Origin: JARRQJ01 sp963810615
GTDB taxonomy: Bacteria; Pseudomonadota; Gammaproteobacteria; DRLM01
Direction of reading: 5' to 3'
Length of the DNA: 64,000 nt
Assembly (NCBI GenBank): GCA_963810615.1
Contig: CAWEOA010000002.1
Span: forward strand, 248,001 to 312,000
Positions within the stretch are counted from its first letter, which is position 1. Each line of letters starts with the position of its first letter. Under the pieces are notes generated by a model that was not told the DNA's origin, ran no database searches, and saw only the letters and a program-made list of their open reading frames with translations. This document shows, one piece after another, positions 21,473-28,547 of the stretch. The position numbers and the translations under genes were made by a program.

Positions 21473-21490
21473 ATTCCGGGCCACCGGAAT
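21473..21490. other. Perfect 7-bp hairpin between the holin-like gene and ttcA
   Basis: ATTCCGG and CCGGAAT pair around GCCA, 32 bases after the holin-like stop. Only a weak T stretch follows, so it could be a poor terminator or an operator for ttcA. Confidence 0.35.
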
Positions 21491-21542
21491 GCTTTAAACT
21501 ACGCCGCGTCTGCCGCATTTCAATCTTTCAGGAGATATACGC

Positions 21543-22397
21543 TTGCCCAAGATCGACCAACTGGAAAAGAAGCTGCTTCACTATCTGGGCAAGGCCATCG
21601 CCGATTACAACATGATCCAGAAGGGCGATCGGGTGATGGTATGTCTGTCCGGCGGCAAGGATTCCTTTACCCTACTGCATTTGCTCCATCAACTGCGCAA
21701 ACGCAGCCGCCATCGCAATCGCTTCGAGGTGTTTTCCTATACCCTGGATCAAAAGCAACCCGGCTGGGACGACCGGGCATTACGCGCCTGGCTCGATGAG
21801 CGCAGCTATCCCTATGAGATCGCCGCCAAGAACACCTATGCCGTGGTGACCGACAAGATCCCAGAGGGCAACACCTATTGTTCGCTGTGCTCGCGCCTGC
21901 GGCGCGGAACCATTTACGAATATGCATCGCTCCACGGCTACAGCAAGATCGCCCTCGGCCATCACCGCGACGATTTGATTCAGAGCCTGTTGATGTCCAT
22001 TCTCTACAATGGCGAGGTGCGCACCATGCCGCCCAAGCTGCTCACCGACGACAAGCGCAATATCGTGATCCGGCCTCTGACCTACTGCCAGGAAAAGGAC
22101 ATTGCCGCCTATGCCGAACTGCAGGGATTTCCTATCATTCCCTGCAACCTGTGCGGTTCCCAGGACAATCTCGCCCGCCAACGGGTAAAGCGGCTGATCG
22201 ACGATCTGGCGACCGAGAATCCCAAAATCCCCAGCAGCATGCTGCATGCCCTGGGTAGGATTCTACCGAGTCAAATGATGGACAGGGATTTGTGGGACTT
22301 CAAAAATCTGGAACAACAGCGGGTCGGGAGCGGTTCTCAAACGGATGAAACGAAAGCCCAACAAGGCTTTGTCATCGAGCGGCAGCAGATCGGTTAA
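21543..22397 (+). CDS. ttcA: tRNA 2-thiocytidine(32) synthetase TtcA
   Basis: An iron-sulfur, PP-loop ATPase that thiolates cytidine 32 in certain tRNAs. The 284-residue product has the PP-loop SGGKDS (36-41) and the two family CxxC pairs, CSLC (113-116) and CNLC (201-204), which bind the cluster. GHHRDDLIQSLL is also typical. The start is TTG at 21543 with AGGAG eight bases upstream, and no upstream in-frame ATG fits the family. A clear terminator follows. Confidence 0.95.
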   Translation: MPKIDQLEKKLLHYLGKAIADYNMIQKGDRVMVCLSGGKDSFTLLHLLHQLRKRSRHRNRFEVFSYTLDQKQPGWDDRALRAWLDERSYPYEIAAKNTYAVVTDKIPEGNTYCSLCSRLRRGTIYEYASLHGYSKIALGHHRDDLIQSLLMSILYNGEVRTMPPKLLTDDKRNIVIRPLTYCQEKDIAAYAELQGFPIIPCNLCGSQDNLARQRVKRLIDDLATENPKIPSSMLHALGRILPSQMMDRDLWDFKNLEQQRVGSGSQTDETKAQQGFVIERQQIG

Positions 22398-22420
22398 CGG
22401 CGCCCAAGGAAAGCGCAAAT

Positions 22421-22451
22421 AAAAAGGCCGGAGTACTTCCCCGGCCTTTTT
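22421..22451. terminator. Bidirectional Rho-independent terminator between ttcA and the 30-residue gene
   Basis: AAAAAGGCCGG and CCGGCCTTTTT form a perfect stem with an eight-base loop and T runs on both strands. It can end ttcA transcription on the plus strand and the small minus-strand gene from the other side. Confidence 0.85.
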
Positions 22452-22469
22452 AGAGCAAAGCAAGACAAC

Positions 22470-22562
22470 TTAGACGCCGCTGGTCACCAATACTTTTATG
22501 AACAGGGAAACTGCGATTAAGATACCGGCCAACCCCGCAAACGTAGAAAGTTTGTACTCCAT
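22470..22562 (-). CDS. 30-residue single-pass membrane miniprotein, function unknown
   Basis: The frame reads MEYKLSTFAGLAGILIAVSL followed by FIKVLVTSGV, then TAA. Nearly all of it is one transmembrane helix (about residues 8-27). GGAGG lies six bases before the ATG, and a bidirectional terminator begins about 20 bases after the stop, so it looks like a complete monocistronic unit. Its size and topology resemble small subunits or regulators of membrane complexes (such as CydX-type peptides), but nothing nearby names a partner. It is too short for standard gene callers. Confidence 0.6.
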   Translation of the reverse strand: MEYKLSTFAGLAGILIAVSLFIKVLVTSGV

Positions 22563-22813
22563 GATCGCCTCCAAATATTATTTATAGTTACGACTCGTTT
22601 AGTCTTTAGGTATGGATGGCCCACCCCACCCAACGCGTAGAACCTTATCAAAACACTAAACATTAATGCAAGACTTTATCAGTCAACTATTCACCCTCAG
22701 GGCATGCGGTTATGGACAATCCAATTAAATTGTTGTAAACAATAAAAAAATGGGCGGCTTCACCCAATGTCCCGGACATTGCCGGCGAAGTCTTAAGTGA
22801 TGCGGAGACCCTC
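22563..22813. other. Intergenic region upstream of the miniprotein and argA
   Basis: These 250 bases hold the divergent upstream regions of the 30-residue gene (minus) and argA (plus). The sequence is AT-richer than its surroundings. I see no RNA gene and no clear pair of -35/-10 boxes that I would assign with confidence. Confidence 0.4.
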
Positions 22814-24145
22814 TTGACCAAGAAAAAGACCGAAAAGACTGACCGGCAATTCGTCACCTGGTTTCGCCAAGCGTCCCCGTATATCAACGCCTTCCGCGGC
22901 CGCGTGTTTGTCATCACCTTCGGCGGGGAGTGCGTGGCCGATCCGGCCTTTGCCGATCTGATACATGACATCGCCTTACTCAACAGCCTCGGGGTGCAAC
23001 TGGTACTGGTCCACGGCGCGCGGCCGCAAATTGAGGAACGGCTAAGAGCGCGGGGGGCCGAAATTCGTTACGTCAACGGCCTACGCATTACCGACGCCAC
23101 CGCCCTCACCTGCGTCAAAGAGGCCGCCGGCACGGTGCGGGTGGAAATAGAGGCACTGCTCTCCATGGGGCTCGCCAACTCACCCATGGCCGGGGCGCGT
23201 ATTCAGGTCGCCTCGGGCAACTTCGTCACCGCCAAACCGCTGGGCATCCGCGACGGGATCGATTACAGCCATACCGGCGAGGTGCGACGTATCGATGCCG
23301 ACAGCATTCGGCAGCGTTTGAACGATGGTAATGTGGTGGTGCTGTCTCCCCTCGGTTACTCCCCCACCGGCGAGGTCTTCAACCTCACCGCCGGTGAAGT
23401 GGCCACCGCAGCCGCCGGCGCCCTCAAGGCGGATAAACTCATCCACCTGGTCGAGGCGCCGGGCCTGGCCGATACCCGTAAGCGCCTATTACGGCAGTTG
23501 ACCCTTGCGGAGGCCAAGCAACGCCTGGCTCGTCCCGACACCCTGCCTGACGAAACCATGATTGCCCTGCAAAGCGCGGTCAGCGCCTGCCACAATGGCG
23601 TGCGCCGCGCCCACATTGTGGACCGTCGCACCGACGGCGCCTTGCTGCTGGAGTTGTTTACGCGCGACGGCATCGGCACCATGGTCAGCGATGATTTGTA
23701 CGAAGGGACGCGACGCGCCACCATCGACGACATCGGCGGTTTGTTGGAACTGATCAAACCGCTGGAAGAGGCGGGCATCCTGGTACCTCGCTCCCGTGAA
23801 TTGTTGGAAATAGAGATCGACCGCTACACGGTGGTGGAACGGGACGGGACGATCATCGCCTGCGCCGGTTTTTATCCCTTCCCGAAAAAACGAGCAGCGG
23901 AGATCAGCTGTTTCGCCATTCATCCCGACTATCAAGGCATGGGCTACGGCACCACACTCTTGCAGCGCCTGGAAACCGAAGCGGAACTGTTGGAGATAGA
24001 TCGCGTCTTCGTTCTGACCACGCGGACTTCCCATTGGTTTAGGGAACGCGGCTTTCGACCCGGAACCGTCCAGGAACTGCCGGTGACACGGCGGCGCCTC
24101 TACAATTTTCAGCGCAATTCCAAGGTGTACATCAAGGATTTTTAG
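22814..24145 (+). CDS. argA: Amino-acid N-acetyltransferase ArgA (N-acetylglutamate synthase)
   Basis: Catalyses the first step of arginine synthesis, acetylation of glutamate by acetyl-CoA. The 443-residue protein has the classical two-domain form: an amino-acid-kinase-like domain (about 15-290), which binds arginine for feedback control in homologues, and a C-terminal GNAT acetyltransferase (about 295-443) with CFAIHPDYQGMGYGTTLLQ. The start is TTG at 22814, eight bases after GGAGA. Length equals E. coli ArgA (443). argB and the potentially redundant argJ are also in this window, unlinked. Confidence 0.96.
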   Translation: MTKKKTEKTDRQFVTWFRQASPYINAFRGRVFVITFGGECVADPAFADLIHDIALLNSLGVQLVLVHGARPQIEERLRARGAEIRYVNGLRITDATALTCVKEAAGTVRVEIEALLSMGLANSPMAGARIQVASGNFVTAKPLGIRDGIDYSHTGEVRRIDADSIRQRLNDGNVVVLSPLGYSPTGEVFNLTAGEVATAAAGALKADKLIHLVEAPGLADTRKRLLRQLTLAEAKQRLARPDTLPDETMIALQSAVSACHNGVRRAHIVDRRTDGALLLELFTRDGIGTMVSDDLYEGTRRATIDDIGGLLELIKPLEEAGILVPRSRELLEIEIDRYTVVERDGTIIACAGFYPFPKKRAAEISCFAIHPDYQGMGYGTTLLQRLETEAELLEIDRVFVLTTRTSHWFRERGFRPGTVQELPVTRRRLYNFQRNSKVYIKDF

Positions 24146-24457
24146 GGAAGCCCAGCCATATTGCCGTTTCCCGCCGGGAAACCCCTCACGGCTCCGCTAT
24201 AATCTGTGTATACGTTATGTAAGCTCCGGTTAGTCGTGAGAAAAAGAGTAGTTTACAAGCATGCATTTCCATATTAACATATTAAATACTTCTAATATTA
24301 GAATATATTAGTTGTGACCTGCAGGATCAATCGCTTGTAAACGCCAATTGATCGGCAGTTTGGTAGCACGGAAGTTAGGCAAGAACTGCAAGTCCTTGTA
24401 AAACTGGAACAGTGTGGCGATGTTGCTGCAAGCAATTTATCTACGGAGGGTTTAGCT
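24146..24457. other. 312-bp intergenic region between argA and sqr
   Basis: It opens with a GTTTCCC/GGGAAAC hairpin (24166-24182) after argA that lacks a T run. An AT-rich centre holding the inverted repeats described separately follows, and it ends with the sqr ribosome-binding site GGAGGG. No ORF or RNA gene is recognisable. Confidence 0.5.
24251..24342. promoter_or_regulatory. Nested inverted repeats, candidate operator region for sqr
   Basis: GTTTACAAGC (24251-24260) and GCTTGTAAAC (24333-24342) are perfect 10-bp inverted repeats. Between them lies the perfect palindrome TTCTAATATTAGAA (24290-24303). With flanks it reads CTTC-N8-GAAT, one base from the ATTC-N8-GAAT site that I recall for the sulfide-responsive repressor SqrR. 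A third CTTGTAAAA is at 24395-24403. Regulation of sqr by an ArsR-family repressor is an inference. Confidence 0.4.
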
Positions 24458-25735
24458 ATGGCACATGTCGTGATATTGGGAGCCGGGATCGGCGGTCTGT
24501 CCGCCGCTTATGAGATGAAACAGTCTCTTGATAAAGTGGGAGGCGGCCATAGCGTCACCGTCGTGTCGAATACCGAAAATTTTCATTTCGTGCCCTCCAA
24601 CCCCTGGGTCGCCGTTGGTTGGCGAGACCGCGAGTCTATCAGCATCCCCTTGCGCCCCCATCTTGAGCGCAAAGATATCAAGCTCGAAACCAGTGGCGCA
24701 CAGACCCTGCATCCCGAACGTAACGCCATGACCTTGGGGGACGGCAAAGAGGTCTCGTACGACTATTTGCTCATCACCACCGGTCCACGCCTGGCCTTCG
24801 AACTTGTTGAAGGGCTTGGCCCGGACGGCCACACCCAAAGTGTCTGTCATGTGGATCACGCTCATGACGCACGGCAAGTCTTCGAAGAGTTCTGCAAAGA
24901 CCCCGGTCCCATCGTGGTTGGTGCCGCACCGGGCGCCAGCTGTTTCGGCCCGGCCTATGAATTCGCCTTTATTCTCGACTCGGAACTGCGCAAGAGAAAG
25001 ATTCGTGACAAGGTGCCCATGCATTTCGTTACGCCCGAACCCTATATCGGGCACTTGGGTCTGGGCGGCGTCGGCGATTCCAAAGGTATGCTGGAAAGTG
25101 AATTGCGTCAGCACCACATCAAATGGGAAACCAACGCCAAGATCACCAAGGTGGAAGAGAACACCCTTCACTTCTCCGTGCATAACGCCAAAGGCGAGGT
25201 CGAGGATGAGAAATCCCTGCCGTTCAAATATTCCATGATCATTCCAGCCTTCCGCGGCGTACCGGCGGTTGCAGGCGTCGAAGGCATGTGCAATCCCCTG
25301 GGCTTCGTGCTGATCAACAAATTCCAACAGTCACCCAAGTTCGCCAATGTCTATTCCGCCGGAGTATGCGTCGCCATCCCGCCGGTGGAAGCCACCCCTG
25401 TTCCCACCGGCGCGCCCAAGACCGGCTATATGATCGAGTCCATGGTGACTGCGGCGATCCACAACATCATCCACCAGATCAAAGGCGAGGAAGCCGAGGT
25501 ATCGGGAAGCTGGGATGCAATCTGTCTGGCCGACATGGGCGATACCGGCATCGCCTTCGTCGCCCAACCACAGATCCCGCCGCGTAATACCCAGTGGATG
25601 AAAAAGGGCAAATGGGTGCATGTCGCCAAGATCGGGTTTGAAAAATATTTTCTGAAGAAGATGAAAAGCGGCTCGCCTGAACCTTTTTATGAGAAATGGG
25701 CGCTGGAAGCCTTGGGCATCAAACGCCTTAAATAG
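24458..25735 (+). CDS. sqr: Sulfide:quinone oxidoreductase (type I)
   Basis: A membrane-associated flavoprotein that oxidises sulfide to sulfur or polysulfide and reduces quinone. The 425-residue protein has the FAD-binding GAGIGG near residue 8 and the family motifs VPSNPWVAVGW, TPEPYIGHLG and PTGAPKTGYMIE. The three redox cysteines align with those of the Acidithiobacillus ferrooxidans enzyme: C130 in SVCHVDHA, C162 in GASCFGPAYE and C356 in AICLADMGD. A C-terminal amphipathic stretch (FEKYFLKKMK) fits membrane attachment. GGAGGG precedes the ATG. It is the main metabolic clue to sulfide oxidation in this organism. Confidence 0.95.
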   Translation: MAHVVILGAGIGGLSAAYEMKQSLDKVGGGHSVTVVSNTENFHFVPSNPWVAVGWRDRESISIPLRPHLERKDIKLETSGAQTLHPERNAMTLGDGKEVSYDYLLITTGPRLAFELVEGLGPDGHTQSVCHVDHAHDARQVFEEFCKDPGPIVVGAAPGASCFGPAYEFAFILDSELRKRKIRDKVPMHFVTPEPYIGHLGLGGVGDSKGMLESELRQHHIKWETNAKITKVEENTLHFSVHNAKGEVEDEKSLPFKYSMIIPAFRGVPAVAGVEGMCNPLGFVLINKFQQSPKFANVYSAGVCVAIPPVEATPVPTGAPKTGYMIESMVTAAIHNIIHQIKGEEAEVSGSWDAICLADMGDTGIAFVAQPQIPPRNTQWMKKGKWVHVAKIGFEKYFLKKMKSGSPEPFYEKWALEALGIKRLK

Positions 25736-25752
25736 CGGGACATATCACCTAT

Positions 25753-25792
25753 AAAAACCCATCCCGCCGCGCGCCTCAAAACGCGCGGCGGG
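25753..25792 (-). terminator. Strong terminator overlapping the emrB stop codon
   Basis: An 11-bp GC stem (25763-25773 with 25782-25792) has an eight-base loop that contains the emrB TGA. On the minus strand TTTTT follows (25757-25753) a few bases after the stem. It serves the emrAB operon and may also block read-through from sqr, which ends 28 bases before the stem. Confidence 0.7.
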
Positions 25793-27299
25793 GTGCCGGT
25801 TTGGCAATCCACACCACGGCGATCAAGGCCAGAAACACCCAACCCGAGAGCCAAAATATATCCGCCGTAGCCATCGTCACGGCCTGATTGTTTATGGTAT
25901 TGGCGAGCATACCCAGCGCCCCTTCTCGGCTATGGGTCAACTGTTGCGCGGAATCGAGATAATGGGTGCTAATGGGATTATAGGGCGTTATATGCTCGGT
26001 GAGCTGACCGTAATGCTGGGAACTGCGGTCCTGCCACAAGGAGATACTTAGCGAAGTCCCGATGCTGCCGCTCAGCACGCGCATAAAATTGGATAGGCCC
26101 ATGGCGCTGGCGATGCGATGTGCCGGCATGCCGATGAGCATCATAGTAGTCAGCGGTACGAAGAAAAAGGCCATGCCGATGCCTTGCATGAACCGCGGTT
26201 CGATCAGATGCCAAAAATCGTAGTCGGTGGTATAGCCGCTTTGCCAAAAACACGAGATGGCGAAGACGATGAAGCTGAAGGTCGTTAGCTGGCGCAAATC
26301 GAAATGATGCTGATTCTTTCCGACGATAGGTGAAAGGATCACCGCCATAATACCCAATGGCACGGAGGCCAAACCCGCCCAAGTGGCCGTATACCCCATC
26401 TCGGTCTGCAACCATAGTGGATACACCACCACCCCGGCGAAGAACAACAGATAGCCTAAACTCAACGATAAGGTACACACGGTGAAGTTGCGCTGTAGAA
26501 ACAGGGTGAGATCAATCACCGGGTGCTTGGCGGTGAGTTCCCAGATCACCAACACGCTCAAGGCCAGCAACGACACAACTCCCAGTGCCATAATGTAATC
26601 CGACCCGAACCAATCCAGCTCATTGCCCTTATCCAACATGATCTGCAAGGCGCCGATACCCACGACCAACAGGATCAGTCCCACGGTATCGATGGGCAGA
26701 CGCAGAGTCGCGGTCTCGCGCCGCTTGAGTAATTGCCAGGTCACATAACTGCACAACATGCCTACCGGGACGTTGATATAGAAGATCCACGGCCAGCTGA
26801 TATTCTGGGTAATCCAGCCGCCCATTAACGGTCCCATGATGGGGGCCACCGTGGTGGTCATCGCCCATAAAGCCAGCGCCATGCCGCGCTTGTGTTCGGG
26901 GTAATTATTCAATAACAGACTTTGCGACAGCGGCACCATGGGTCCGGCGGCCGCGCCTTGCAGTACCCGCGCCGCGATCAAGGTCTGGAAGTTGGGCGCC
27001 AGTCCGCACATCCAGGAAGCCAGCGTAAATAGCAGGGTGGCCATGACGAACAGCCGCACCTCGCCGAAGCGCCGCGCCAACCATCCCGCCAAGGGCAGGG
27101 CAATGGCGTTACTCACCGCGAACGAGGTGATGATCCAGGTGCCTTGACTCGGGCTCACCGCCAGATCGCCGGCAATAGTGGGGATGGAGACATTGGCGAT
27201 GGTGGTATCGAGCACCTGCATGAACATGGCCAGGGACAGCGATGCCGTCGCCAAGGCCAGGGTCGCCCCGGTCAGCGGCTGGCGCGACTCCATAGTCAT
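25776..27299 (-). CDS. emrB: DHA2-family drug/H+ antiporter EmrB
   Basis: A 14-helix major facilitator inner-membrane exporter that works with EmrA and an outer-membrane channel to expel hydrophobic compounds. The 507-residue product starts MTMESRQPLTGATLALATAS. It contains MFMQVLDTTIANVSIPTIAG in helix 1, GWLARRFGEVR (motif A) and GAAAGPMVPLSQ. Its ATG overlaps the emrA stop by four bases (ATGA), so the two are translationally coupled. No TolC gene is in the window. Confidence 0.93.
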   Translation of the reverse strand: MTMESRQPLTGATLALATASLSLAMFMQVLDTTIANVSIPTIAGDLAVSPSQGTWIITSFAVSNAIALPLAGWLARRFGEVRLFVMATLLFTLASWMCGLAPNFQTLIAARVLQGAAAGPMVPLSQSLLLNNYPEHKRGMALALWAMTTTVAPIMGPLMGGWITQNISWPWIFYINVPVGMLCSYVTWQLLKRRETATLRLPIDTVGLILLVVGIGALQIMLDKGNELDWFGSDYIMALGVVSLLALSVLVIWELTAKHPVIDLTLFLQRNFTVCTLSLSLGYLLFFAGVVVYPLWLQTEMGYTATWAGLASVPLGIMAVILSPIVGKNQHHFDLRQLTTFSFIVFAISCFWQSGYTTDYDFWHLIEPRFMQGIGMAFFFVPLTTMMLIGMPAHRIASAMGLSNFMRVLSGSIGTSLSISLWQDRSSQHYGQLTEHITPYNPISTHYLDSAQQLTHSREGALGMLANTINNQAVTMATADIFWLSGWVFLALIAVVWIAKPAPRRAF

Positions 27300-28462
27300 T
27301 GGGCGGCGACTTTGGGAAGATTGGCGTTGGTGGAAACGATGGCATCGATCATCGTATCGATGGTTTTATTGACTTCATCATACACCGGGGTCTTCCGCGC
27401 CGCCGGCTGCGCCGATGCCAATACCGCGCCGCTGCGATCATGGGTGGCGACCTCGACGCGCATGGACAGTCCCAAGCGCAACGGATGTTGCCGCAGCTCG
27501 TCGCCCTCCAAGGCGATGCGCACTGGGACCCGCTGCACGATCTTGATCCAGTTGCCGCTGGCATTCTGAGCGGGCAACAAGGCAAAGGCGGAACCCGTCC
27601 CCATGGCGATGCCTTCAACCTTGCCGTGAAATACGATATCGCTGCCGTAGAGGTCCGCCGTCAGCTTCACCGTTTGACCGAGACGGAGATTGGCGAGTTG
27701 ATCCTCCTTGAAATTGGCATCGACCCACAATTGATCGATGGGCACCAGCGCCATTAAGTCATCGCCGGGCTCGACCCGCTGTCCCAGCTGCACCGCGCTC
27801 TTGGCGATGAAACCGCTCACCGGCGCGGGGATACGTGTGCGCGCCCACTCCAGGTAAGCGCTACGAAACTGCGCCGCGGCACGCAACACCGTGGGTTGCT
27901 GCGCCACCGACGTATCTTGAATCAAGGCCTCGGTGGTGGAGAGTTCACGCCGCGCCACCTCCAGGTCGGCGACTGCAATCTCGGTGGAAATCTTGGCATG
28001 CTGCGCCTCTTCCTCGGGGGCGAGCTTCTGACGGGCCAAGGCTGAACGGCGGCGTTCGGTGTCCTTGGCCAGCGCCAATTCTTTTTCGCGCTGAGTAATC
28101 ACTGCGCGCTGCTGCTCGGATTGCGCCACCAGCCGCGCCGCTTGGCGTGCGGCTTCCGCCAACTCGGCCTTGGCCTGATCCAGAGACGCGCGGGCATCGG
28201 AGTCCTCCAAGGTCACCAAAGGCTGTCCTTGTTGAACCGGATCCATTTCGTCGGCATAAATCGCCACTACCGTCCCGGCGCTGCGCGGGGTTATTTGCAC
28301 CACATTGCCGCCCACATAGGCATTATCGGTGGTTTCCCGATACTGGCCCACGGCCAACCAGCGCCAGGTAAAACCGCCACCGGCCAGTAAACAGATCAAC
28401 AGCAAAATCAACAATAATGATTTACGTTTGTTGGCGGGAGGAGAAACTGCGGGATCTGTCAT
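27296..28462 (-). CDS. emrA: HlyD-family periplasmic adaptor EmrA
   Basis: A membrane-fusion protein bridging EmrB and an outer-membrane channel. From the ATG at 28462 it has 388 residues. There is one N-terminal anchor helix (about 15-33), a biotinyl-lipoyl-like half (NAYVGGNVVQITPRSAGTVV), a long alpha-hairpin rich in Ala/Glu/Arg (about 95-190), the second lipoyl half (RIPAPVSGFIAKS) and a beta-barrel domain. The open frame continues 15 codons upstream without family similarity. It is the first gene of the emrAB operon. Confidence 0.92.
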   Translation of the reverse strand: MTDPAVSPPANKRKSLLLILLLICLLAGGGFTWRWLAVGQYRETTDNAYVGGNVVQITPRSAGTVVAIYADEMDPVQQGQPLVTLEDSDARASLDQAKAELAEAARQAARLVAQSEQQRAVITQREKELALAKDTERRRSALARQKLAPEEEAQHAKISTEIAVADLEVARRELSTTEALIQDTSVAQQPTVLRAAAQFRSAYLEWARTRIPAPVSGFIAKSAVQLGQRVEPGDDLMALVPIDQLWVDANFKEDQLANLRLGQTVKLTADLYGSDIVFHGKVEGIAMGTGSAFALLPAQNASGNWIKIVQRVPVRIALEGDELRQHPLRLGLSMRVEVATHDRSGAVLASAQPAARKTPVYDEVNKTIDTMIDAIVSTNANLPKVAAQ

Positions 28463-28547
28463 GTACTGCGCGCTCCGACGTTTAGCTGCGGCAGAGCATC
28501 TTACCAAAAATCACTGCTAACGATTGCCCGGCATTTTATGTGTTATT

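Noticed and set aside
24166..24182. GTTTCCC-GCC-GGGAAAC hairpin after argA as a terminator
   Set aside because: A three-base loop and no T run on either strand; function cannot be claimed.
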